From Lithospermum erythrorhizon (lineage: Eukaryota > Streptophyta > Magnoliopsida > Boraginales > Boraginaceae), in contig JADFUC010000088.1 of NCBI GenBank assembly GCA_019722365.1, positions 1-64,000 on the forward strand: 64,000 nucleotides of DNA. Direction: 5' to 3'. Made by a program: the position numbers and the translations under genes. This document shows positions 32,852 through 43,800 of the stretch, piece after piece. Position 1 is the stretch's first letter. Every line of letters begins with the position of its first letter. The notes beneath the pieces were generated by a model. It was given only the letters and a program-made list of their open reading frames with translations, did not search any database and was not told the DNA's origin.

Positions 32852-35800
32852 TCATGCCTTCCATCCATAATTCATGTTTTCATCCATCTCGTTATTGAAG
32901 AAACCATGTATGTCCGTCAACATTTCCTCGGACAAATGAAGATTCTGTGCGACATCTGGTACTTTGTGGTTGAATCCAGCGTTGCTAGCACCTGCCGATG
33001 ACTCACTGTTTGAAACAGCTTTGAAACTATTGTTTCTGCTAGGAACACGTGCAACAACATTTCCTAATATGTTTGGCGTGGCTGTGTTTGCCACAGGAGT
33101 GCCACTACTATAAGCAAGTCCATCCCTCGACAAATTACCACTCTGGCCAGAGAGGGATTGTTGCTGGACTACATTCCTACTATTGTTGTTATTCATATCT
33201 TGTAGCATTTGCTGCATCATATGCTGCTGTACTTGGCTTCCATTAGAGTTTTGAGGATTTTGCTGCAGTATGCCACTACTGCTAGGTAAACGCTGCAGCT
33301 GCTGCTGCTGTAGATGCGAATTTGAAATTCCATTTGTTGGAAAATTCATCAAGTTTCCCTGCAATACACCACCTGAACCTTGAAATGAAGATGACGGACT
33401 CGGGCTAGATTTAACTAAAGATGGTGATGCATCCTGTTGAAGTGAATTTGAGTTCATCGAGCTTTGTCTCATCAGCAAATTTTGGTAGTCTGTTAGAGCC
33501 AGCGCAGCTTGTGCAGAACCATTCATGGCCCCTCGACCAACTACCTGCTGATTATTGGCAAGTCCAGGGTGAGTTGCCATCAGATTATTGTGTGTGTTCC
33601 GATCATTTGGACGACCCTGAATGCTTACACGTTGATCGATGTCCTGCATCTTTTGCATCTTCATGTTGGATGCCATTACATGAGATGGGAAGTTTTTCAA
33701 CCCCTCTGCGATGAACTTTACCATCAGATTATGAAATTAATAGAGTAATTCTTTCTTTATAATTTATAAAGAGTATGTATAATTACATATCTCATTTCCC
33801 ATTCATATGATTTATGAACATCAGTTTAAGTTTGTGTAAATCAAGCCATTGCAACCATAATATATACACAATGGTAATAAAGAAGTGGTTTGACATCTCT
33901 GAAGACCAAAATAATTTGTTTCTTCAAACATAAGGGTAATAAGATAAATAAGCAATATAAACTAAACCATTACCGATTGGCCCAATTTTCGGATCCCTGC
34001 AGAAGTCCATCAAGTCTTTCATGCTATTGACAACCTCAGCTATCTGCATAGCTCAATTTCAACTAGATGACGATAGAGAGGAGGAAATTAATATTAGGTT
34101 GAGCAAATAATCCAGCATTAACATACCTGTAAGCATCGCACATATCTTTTCCAAAACCCCAAATCATTAAGAGATTGTAACTCGAAAGTCTTAGCAAGCT
34201 GACGCCCAGCTGTCATAACCCTGCAGGTTTAAATTGTAAGATATTGATTTATTAATTTAAATAAAGACCTTGTCAACTAGGGGGAGTGGCTAGGGCAGGT
34301 AATTCTCATGGCAGTAGCCCCTAAAAAATGTGGATTACAAATGCTAGAAACAGATGCAGTAGAAACACATAGAAAATTACACAAGAGCAAACATGGAAAG
34401 AAAAAAAAGCAGGTTGCCACTCACAAATTATTGTTATTCTGCATATCTTGCTGAGAAATGCCATCAGGTCCACTTTCAGAGATCATGCTTTGACATTTTT
34501 GAGCCACTTGTAATATATTGTTTACCTGCAAAAAATTATGTCATTAAGAAACTTGTAGAGTCATCCCGCTCAATTATATTTCAACTGGAATTAAGAATGA
34601 CTCTTTGTGATATCATTTAGACCTCCCCCTTATAAGATACGGGTTTTAGAGTAGAAGGCTGGTTATAAAGGTTGACAGGAGTATGACGGTGCCACTATAT
34701 TATAATGGATTATAACTACAACTACTGGAAACAAACTGAACATGATTGAAGTTCAATTGTTCATAATTACATTTGTCACATTTCTCCCACTAAAATGTTT
34801 GTAGGACGAGTTGTTTTTTTTTTAATAAACATAAAAATGACAGCTTTTGACGGAATCATTTAATATGTATCGACATTCAGGTAAGAATTTATTACACCTT
34901 AGTAATTAATAAGAATGTAAACAAGGTTCAAATAACCTTCTAAAAGAAAGTAGTAGTTAATATATGCCCTAAGAAAGCAACATCACCTGAAGTTGTGGAT
35001 TGACACTTGGCTTCCCAAGATGGAAATGGTTTGAAATAACTATTATGTCATGCCTAATTAAACAAACAGGAGTTTAAGGTATAATTCTTTTGCTCTTAAA
35101 ACAGAAAATTTGAGCCTTTACTAGCTAACGAAACCCTGGAAGAATAAGGGAGTGGAAGATGCAAGGTTAATTATTTCATGAATAAGAAGGGCCATGTTAC
35201 GTTGGTCAGCCTTTGTAACGCTTACTTGCAAAAACACTTCTTTTAGGGACATCATACATAGATAAATTGACAAAAACAGACATGAGCATGGAAAAAGACA
35301 AGGAAGTGAGCACATTCACAGTTTGACAAAATTATTTTAAAGTTGTTTGACATGGACCTGCGGTGCAATGACTCTACGAGGAAGAAGCTCTTCATGTCGC
35401 CGAGCACAGAATTCCCAAGTTAATATCTGAGCAGGGACTATTGAAGTCAGAACCCATTGATAAACACTAGGAAATGAATTACTTGAATTAGCTAAACCAT
35501 CACCTTTAAATCAGTAGTAAAAATAATACGAAGTTGACCCTCCCGAACAACGCGAAGCTGCTCGTATACACTTTCCTGGACTGCCTTTGTGTACTCCAAC
35601 ATCATCATTCCTGAAGGCATTCTACATTCGCGAGGTAAATCCAGAAACAAAAGTTCGTCAACAACGCCACTTCCAAATTTTATTTCATTCAGTCTAGGGA
35701 GTACTTCAAAAGTTGCCTCTGTTGAACCACAAAAGAAAATGTAAGTCATTCAATTTAGAACACATATACCAATGATTACACCGAGTATTTAATAAATAAG

Positions 35801-37693
35801 GTATATATTTTTAGATGTCAAAGAAAATGCTAAAATAATTTATTTACTTCTCCATTCTGTAGCAGCATAGAAGATAGTTTGACATATAACAAGGTATTCA
35901 CTATTGATATATGATATATAACTACATAGGCACATAAAAGAAGGTATTCACTGCTTATATATAATATATAAACTAAAACTACATAAGCATTCCATTTCAC
36001 TTTTTTTCTTCCCTTGTGTAGCACCAGATACTCGGATCCAAATTGACTTAAATATCAATAAGGCTTCAGTGTGAGAAAAAAGGACAAAGGGCCAAAACTG
36101 CAAAAGGCTATCAAAGATGTACATACCATATCCTCTTCCGGATTTTGAACCACAAATATCACACTGCCATGCGCCCTGAACAAACAGGAAAGCATGAGTA
36201 AAACAATGAGCAGCTAGTAACAAAGATTTTAAACAAACAATGATGTTAAGCCACACAAAAAGAATGGTGACCTATATATAGATGTCTTGTTGCACTTGCA
36301 GATATTATGCAACTTTATTTTGTGGCTCACTTGTAAAATGATTGTTAGATATCCATTATCCACCACACATGCTTAAAATAGCAGTTTCCAAGTTTATAAG
36401 TTATGTAAAATACAAAGAATATCAGCAGTAATAAATATAGTTTCATTACTAACTTTCCAAAGACATTCTACATCATCAGTTTCATGTGAAGAGTTAGAAG
36501 AGGGTCCAGTTGATTACCATGGCTGACTGAGGAAATATTCCAAGGGATTGCTGACCGACATTCTCATACTGTGATAGACACCATCTTTTCTTTGCACGTG
36601 GTGAGTAGTATTCTGCAACAAACTTTCTCCAATAGGCAATTGAATTGTCCTATCGAAAGAAAAGAGCAAGAAAATGGGTGGTTTTAAATCTCGAAGCATC
36701 ACCAAGAGCACACATTATTAGATACTTGTAAATGTGGCAGAAGCATGAATAAGTTAATAGAATAGACATTAGGTCTAATCAACTCACGGGAGGCCGTTGC
36801 CGTTGATGGTATAAGTATTGCATTATTCTGCGAGAACACACACCGCCATCATATGGATTCTTCACTGCAGGCGATGGCTGCACGCCTTGTTGTTGAAGTT
36901 GCCTCATTTGAAGCTGTTGTTGATGTTGCTGTAGTAATTTAGCACGCTGCATTGGATTCATGGACTGCAGCAGCTGTTGTTGTTGTTGCCTTAGCCTTTC
37001 CTGTTGAAATAATGCTTGGAATTGAAGGTTAGGGTTCTGTAGGTGCATAGGGTCCTGCCTTTGCATATATTGCTGAAGAACCTGCTGCTGTAGAACATCA
37101 TCCTGCTTGATATCCAAGCGTGGTTTCTTTTGCAACTGAGACATAACAGAATCATGCATGAATGATCCAGGAATACGGGAACCATTAGGAAGTTGCATTT
37201 GCCCAATATGCGATGTGGCATTTGAAGTGACCTGATTCTGTGGACGTTGTTGTACTTGTTGAGAACTTAGATTTTGATTGGAACTCTGCTGAACCACTGA
37301 AGAGCCATCTATAACTGAAGACCCGGATATGCTAATATTATTAGATGAAAATGACAAGGGTGATGCAGGCAACCGCATGTAAGACTCGTTGTTAAAGCTC
37401 GCATTTCTCTGGAATAAGGGACCTCCTGAAAGCCCGGAGTTGGCATCTGTAACTAGTGAACTAGCCCCCATGCTCGGAGCTGAAGTGCCCACACTGTTTA
37501 AAGCAGTGTTACTAACGTCACCAGAAACAGGAACACCAGGATGTGCATTCCGAGGAGTTGAATTCGCAGAGTTCCCAATAGATGAGGTCAAATGAGAATT
37601 CCCTATAGGTTGGGACTGCCCATCCCCCTGCAAGAATATCCCGGAACTTGAAGATGAATGTGCCATCCCGCCACCCAACCGAGAAGCTGCCAT
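32852..37693 (-). CDS. SLK2: SEUSS-LIKE transcriptional co-regulator
   Basis: Nine reverse-strand coding exons give one frame of 829 codons: 37693-36788, 36649-36518, 36175-36127, 35718-35504, 35426-35358, 34525-34425, 34220-34127, 34043-33974 and 33705-32852. Residues 1-302 are low-complexity and Gln-rich, with the family words ASSLVTDANSGLSGG, SYMRLPASPLSFSSNNISIS and KKPRLDIKQDD. Then comes the LIM-binding (LDB1-like) domain, about 290-545: RRIMQYLYHQRQRPP, YWRKFVAEYYSPRAKKRWC, QCDICGSKSGRGYEATFEVL, VVREGQLRIIF and KRYVRCLQIAEVV. The C-terminus is Gln/Asn/Ser-rich and ends NYGWKA. SEUSS-LIKE proteins bridge LEUNIG-type co-repressors and DNA-binding factors in flower and embryo patterning. 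SLK1 against SLK2 is not decided here. The ATG at 37693 is the first in frame; a 5' UTR intron lies upstream. All exons are phase-compatible, so the gene looks functional. Confidence 0.92.
34987..35010 (-). other. Candidate 24-nt in-frame microexon in a SEUSS-LIKE intron
   Basis: Between exons 5 and 6 the reverse strand has GGGAAG/CC... and ...CTTCAG/GTGATG flanking exactly 24 bases that read PSVNPQLQ in phase. Homologues as I remember them join the neighbouring exons directly (IAPQ then VNNILQ), so this is more likely a cryptic or minor alternative exon. Confidence 0.2.
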
Positions 37694-37753
37694 AGAAGGC
37701 ACTGCCGACTGGCGGCCAGAATTAAGATAGCCCTCCAGGGCTGATCCTTGAAC

Positions 37754-38797
37754 ACTGAACCTCTACGTCAATAAATCTCTTAGCCTAACTCCACTCACAC
37801 TCAGTTCCTCAACACCAATTAATTGCCCCTATATGTGGCTACAGCGAAAGAAGTGAACCAAACTTCCAAATCCTTGCAATTCGAATCCAAGGTTCCGAAA
37901 AACTAGAGTACCTAAGTGACAAAAAGGCGAAATCAACAGCTAATCCAAACAAAATCAACAATGCATAACGATCAACAACTATTAATATAATAGCACCAAC
38001 AAAAACCCCAGAGAGCAAAAGAAACAAGACAAGAACTTTATCATCAACAACCATATCAGCATTAAAACTCCATATCAAATTCTTCAATTACACAAACTAC
38101 CAAACTAAAAACCCTAACTTTACAAACTCAACTCCAAAACAGCACATATATTTCCTTCAAAGTAAACCCATCCAAACAAATTCCCCTTTAAGCCTTTCGA
38201 GAATCGATTAACTAACTAAAAACCGAGACTTCATTCATAAAAACCAACAAAAGAAACAAGACAAACACTTTACCATAAACTACCATACCAGCATTAAAAC
38301 CCCATATCAAATTCTTCAATTACACAATCTACCAAACTAAAAACCCTAACTTTACAAACTCAACTAAAAAACAACACATATATTTCCTTAAAAGCAAACC
38401 CATCAAAACAAATCCCCTTTTAAGCCATCAATTAATTAACTAAAAGCTGAAACTTTACTCATAAAAAACAAAGCTCAAACAAAAATCAAACCCATATATA
38501 GTTGCATAACCAATTAAGTTAATTTCAAGAAATTTCACAATTGGCTCACTGATCAAACCTCTTAAATCCACACTCATATATAAACTTATAAGTAAAAATT
38601 AATTTCAATCTTCTCCAAACACAAATAATGAAAAACCCCAAAAACCAAAAACATAAAAGCATGAGATTTAGTTAAGTATAAAGCTAATCAGTTTATTAGC
38701 TAAAAATATGAACTTGGTATTAAACCAACAATAAAAAACTAGTTAATAAGCTCTAATAATAATTGAAATAAACAATGATATTGAAATAAAAACGTAC
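37754..38797 (-). other. 5' UTR intron of the SEUSS-LIKE gene
   Basis: On the reverse strand the donor AAAAG/GTACGTTT (38798/38797) and the acceptor GAGGTTCAG (37755) bracket about 1.04 kb of AT-rich sequence in front of the coding exon. SEUSS-LIKE genes commonly carry leader introns. It includes a 232-bp tandem duplication. Confidence 0.6.
38018..38480. repeat. Tandem duplication, period 232 bp, in the leader intron
   Basis: The first copy starts at about 38018 and the second at about 38250. Shared landmarks are GAAACAAGACAA, CATATCAAATTCTTCAATTA, CTAAAAACCCTAACTTTACA, CACATATATTTCCTT and TTTAAGCC. The copies differ at scattered bases and short indels, so the duplication is not very recent. 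It lies entirely inside the SEUSS-LIKE 5' UTR intron. Confidence 0.85.
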
Positions 38798-38920
38798 CTT
38801 TTATAAAGAAAATGAAAAAGGAGAAATTAATTTCCAAAAAGTGTTTAAGTGAAATAGTTGTATTATTATTACATGTAATTATACAGAGAGATATATGTGA
38901 GGGAAAAAACTTAGGATCAG

Positions 38921-38933
38921 ATTTATATATCTA
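38921..38933 (-). promoter_or_regulatory. TATA box of the SEUSS-LIKE gene
   Basis: The reverse strand reads TAGATATATAAAT, a TATA consensus some 120 bp upstream of the leader-intron donor. Transcription would then start near 38895. Inferred from sequence alone. Confidence 0.5.
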
Positions 38934-38935
38934 GC

Positions 38936-38998
38936 GGGAAGGGTACAGGTGGGGTGGGGTGGATGGGTAGGGGGTAGGGGGGCGTGGGGGTTGACAGG
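38936..38998 (+). promoter_or_regulatory. G-rich, quadruplex-capable tract in the SEUSS-LIKE promoter
   Basis: Immediately beyond the TATA box, the + strand has a dense set of G-runs (GGGAAGGG, GGGGTGGGGTGG, TAGGGGGTAGGGGGG, GTGGGGG). More than four runs of three or more Gs in about 55 bp fit the G-quadruplex pattern. It is on the non-transcribed side of the start, on the template-strand face. Function is inferred, not shown. Confidence 0.5.
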
Positions 38999-40869
38999 CT
39001 AGTGCCTGTGCATGTACTTTGGTTGACTGGGTATAGGAGGTGAATGTAAGAACATGAGTGTCGCGAAATTTTAACGCCTATTACATTTCCTTTAATAACG
39101 TTTGTTAAACTCCGTTAATATTATTACATGTATTTTAGTTCCTCCATTTTTCTCATTTATCATTTTAATCATTTGAATGAAATTTTGAAGTTAAAAGAAA
39201 ATGTTGTACGCATATCGAAACGTAACGATAATTAATCGGAATTATATCATATTATCATCGCATTGATTGATAATTTAAAGATAAAAATTAGTAAAAAAAA
39301 GTTCATTGAAAATGTAACATTAAAATTATCGTACTCAAACAATGATTATTTTTAAATAAAAAATTGTGCTAAAACGACGAATATTTTGGGTGTTGTGTTG
39401 TTTGTGTTGTGTTGTTTAAGGTACTATTGCTACTCGATAGAGTCGGCTTTGGGGTTGGTCGATCCTTGATTGTAAGGTTTAGGATCAGTCAAACAATTTG
39501 ATTACACTTGTGCACTGTTTTCTTTATTTAGGTAACGGTTTTTCTAGAATGTCCCGTAATTACACATTAATAAGTAAAATTAAATAGGGTTATATTTTAA
39601 GAGATAAATATTAAAATTCTTTGTTATTACATTTGTGGAGGGAGTATATTTTAATTATTAACATGAACTTTTATGATACATTCTAGAAAGCTCGTTTGGG
39701 TAAACATAAGTAGAATTGATATTCAATACTCCGTAAGTTCTATTCCAGCCACTTTTTCTTAATTGTCGTATTAATTTTTCCCTATCAAATTATTGATTAT
39801 TTATTACTGTGTCTTAGCTTGCAATATACTCCGTATCATAGTTAGGTTTAGTTATGTTTGTTTTGAATTATTTTTATAAATTTATTGATTTTGTTAAATG
39901 AATTTAGTCGCATTTCAGATAATATTCATTCTCCCTAATCACATATTTAATTAAATTAATTCAAAATAAAGTAAGTTTTGAATTTAAAAAACGTGCTTAT
40001 GACTCTTAAATTTCTGGTTGGTCTAACAAATGTACTTATACTAACAAACTTGTTAAAAATAATTTATTACGGAGTACATGATATAGCTTTTTTTTAATAT
40101 GTGTTACTTTTTAAAAAATACTGTATTTGATATTTTTGTTGACTTTAAAGATTGATTTACCTAACTTAAAAAATATGTTTATGAATATTAATTGTTTTAA
40201 GGGTTTTAATTACAAGTATATCTATAGCACTAACGTACAACCAAAATTGCTTAGTCAACGAGTTTGTTATGTTCTTTAACGAAATACTCTGTTTTCATCT
40301 CATAATAATATAATAAATGCGGTAAAAAGTTTCTATTCAATAAGTTTTTTTTGTTCATTTATGATTAAAAAAATATAAATTATATTATTTTATAATATTT
40401 TTTATTTCTTTCGGATCATTTTAAGTAATATGTGATGCTTCTTCTTTGGTGATACCTCTCAAAAAGGCATCCAACAACATACATGACTTATATATTTGCT
40501 CTGTATGACTATTACCGGAAATTGTACTGCCAGTTTAGCAAAAGTGAAAGCTCCGATGTTACTAGAGTTCCTCTTGTCATTAATACTCCAGAATGAGTTA
40601 TCTCTATTTATAAATTTTATATTTGATAAATAAGCTACCATGCAACTGAGTGTTTGACCTACAAACCCGTATGCTAATCTTCTTCACACTGAGATGGAAA
40701 CAAGGACTCTGAGTTGATCCTATAGAGTAATGGTTTTTTTCTAATTCGAATTTTTTTGGTCTCCAGGTTGCTGGTTCAGAAGGATGCACGCCTTTTCAGA
40801 GACTTACGCATGTATAGAATTGTATGTTAAATGTGGCAAACATCATCTACTTGTTATGCATTCCCTTTT
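38999..40869. other. Intergenic upstream of the SEUSS-LIKE gene
   Basis: AT-rich sequence with several ACTCCGTA/TACGGAGT words (about 39728, 39831 and 40070) and a GGAGGGAGTAT word at 39641 that could be one end of a degraded Stowaway MITE. Reverse-strand frames at 40459-40789 have no recognised domain. No gene is supported. Confidence 0.35.
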
Positions 40870-43800
40870 TTTTTTTATAGATAAATCTAACTAACAATAC
40901 AAATATTTATAGCTCAGTTAAACGCTACATACAACAAGAGTTCCAAATGCATTTGAGACTTACCAAGAAAAATATTAAACATAATATCATAATATCAGCT
41001 ATCTTAATTAAATTTATCACAATCACTACCAGATTATGTGTAGTAAGCAGCTTACTCAATTCTATTACTTACGAAGTTCTATAAATAAGACTCCCATGAC
41101 ATGATATACATAAATAAAATCTCTCTCTCTCATTCTCTACTCTATTTATATATTTATAAATATCGTTATTTACGACTGCCTCTCCAACTTATGTGAATTT
41201 TATTTGAACTTCAATATTTATTTATTAAAGATTTTTTTTGACATAATATTATATTTCAATCTCAAAATACTTGAAATATATTATTATTAATTATTGTGAG
41301 AGAAAATAATTTGAATATAACAATGATGTATATTCAAGAGTAAACTAAATTGTTTAGTATTTTTTACACAATCGTTAATTAAATATATAAATTAATCCTT
41401 CATATTAGTTTAATTGGTTTGCAACGTGCATAAGCCCTCTCAGAGTTCATTATTGCACCGAACCCCACTTTATTAAGAGAACAATTTGTCCCCTCAAGTT
41501 AACATGTCAAGAACATTGTTCACATCACTGTTTTGAATTTTAAGAATTTTAGTAACTTTTTGTCACCACCTTGAGGCAATAATAAATGGTAGTTGAAATT
41601 GAGAATTTAAGTTTTATTAAATTTGAGACTTTAAATATAATATTTACGAATCACCATCGATCATCTCACTACTTTTTTATTCCATATTTATCTACTATCT
41701 GAATTCATTAAATTACCATCGATAGACTGACACATTTATAGTCCACTTATCCCACTGATCACTTCACTGATTCATTAATAGCCATAAGTTTATATTTTGA
41801 GTCCAGTAAGACACAAAATACTTGTTATTAATATTGATGTTGATCTAAAAGCTGATTTCATGAAAGAGTGGATGTCACATCCGTGAACGCCTTATATCAT
41901 TCTTCCGACCATAATTAGTCAGAGTTTACCGGGCCACAAGTCGGGGGCGGAGCCACAATCAGGATACCCCTTGATCTTCCTGCACCACTACGGCTCCCCA
42001 TGTGCTGTCAGGAAAGCACATCCGCCGATACCCCCTTTCAGTCTTGCAACATTATTCAACATCAGAAGTCTCGCAGCCTCGGCTGTATACACATTTGAAG
42101 ACTTCTTTAGGTCATGTCTGCTTTTCACTACCTAGAAAACCACGAAGACTTCATGACGCTTCAGAAGCTTTAAGGCACAAATGTAAATTATAGATCCATA
42201 TTCAAGTGGTCTCTAGAGAATTAAAGAAGCATATGCCAAATATTTAATAACGCATCGCTGAAGACTGTTCAAGATCAAGCTAATCGGAACAACCATCTAA
42301 ATTTAGCGGTTTTGAATATTCCTAAGAATTTCACTATCGCCTCATTATTTTGAAAAATAATAATATGAAAATCGTATTTAGTTCATTTATGATACCCTAA
42401 GACTCATATAATTGAAATAATAAGGCATTCGCCATATAATTGTTTCATGAATTAATACACTTACTTCAAACAACTACGTAGGTTAATCAAATCAAGAATA
42501 TTGTGGTAAAATTAAATGAACAAGCCCGTAAGAGTCATAATATTCAAATTTATATGAAAGATGTATCAGATGTCAGCTAGTGAATGATGAATTGAATCAT
42601 CAGACATCATATGCTATTCGAGCATGGATAATTTACTTCACAATAAATATTTTGTTAAGTACGCTGCATAAAGTTGTTAGTGTCAAGCTGGGTAGTATTT
42701 ATACCCATGATTTCATAGTAACAATAGCATAATCATTACATCCTCACCTGTAACTATCGATATATAAATTGATTATCGTGATCTATATGAATCAATATTA
42801 TCATCAAAAAGTGGAAAAGAAAGTTTTAATGATGGTCTGCAATAGTTAAAATATTGTTACCGAAGTAACATATATGTATTATTAAAATACGCTTCTATCA
42901 AACAAGAAGTTTTTGATTATTTGGCAATTTGACTGTTGATCATCCCCTGACATATTAAATGTCTATTTGAAATGAATACCGCTGAAATATCAACAAACAT
43001 GAGTTTAAAGACTTTATGTGTGACATGTTGAAACCTCGAGACGCTTGGGGGAACGTTGGAATTACGCAATACCGCTATAATTGATCATTGAGAAATATTA
43101 TTGCTAATGAAGGCCACTTGTCTTAATGTCAAATTATCATGTAATCCTCCAAGAGGTTTTGATCTGTCAACAAATATTTCATCTCCAATTGATATTACAA
43201 AAAGAATATGCACAAATATCGATTAATAATTTATTATTCTAAATGATATACATCCATATTATTAAATAATTAAGAATAGAAACATTCTATAGAATCAAGT
43301 AAGTTTCAATAGAAAACAATGTCAATATCAGTGGGGAGAGAATATACAACCTAAAATAGAATATCTTGAAATGAAATATCCTACGCCATAACATCCTCAA
43401 GATGAATATGAACTCAAGTTCTGTAGGTTCGTGGATATAATATGAACAGCTCAAGTGGATAATATGAACCAAAAGTTCACTACCAAACAAACATTCCAAT
43501 CAAGATATTAAATGACATATTGGGCTTGTAAACACTCAAAATGGGGAGCGAAGGTTCCTAAAGAACCATTGTAGGTCAAATAGTTCCACCATTCAAATTC
43601 TAAAGAAGAATGATTTAAAGACAATTTATAAGATGACATCTGTAAGAAATGAATATATCTCATTTAATATGTTAAAGATATAATAAATGTCCCGGAAGAC
43701 ATCTACACAATCGAAATTCACGAACGCAAATGGTATCTCAATTATCATTTAATAATGGGTGGAACTATAATGGAAAAGATTGTTGACAATGAATTGAACA

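Noticed and set aside
35948..36256. Reverse-strand frame of 102 codons around a SEUSS-LIKE exon
   Set aside because: Only 36127-36175 is coding; the rest is intron read-through.
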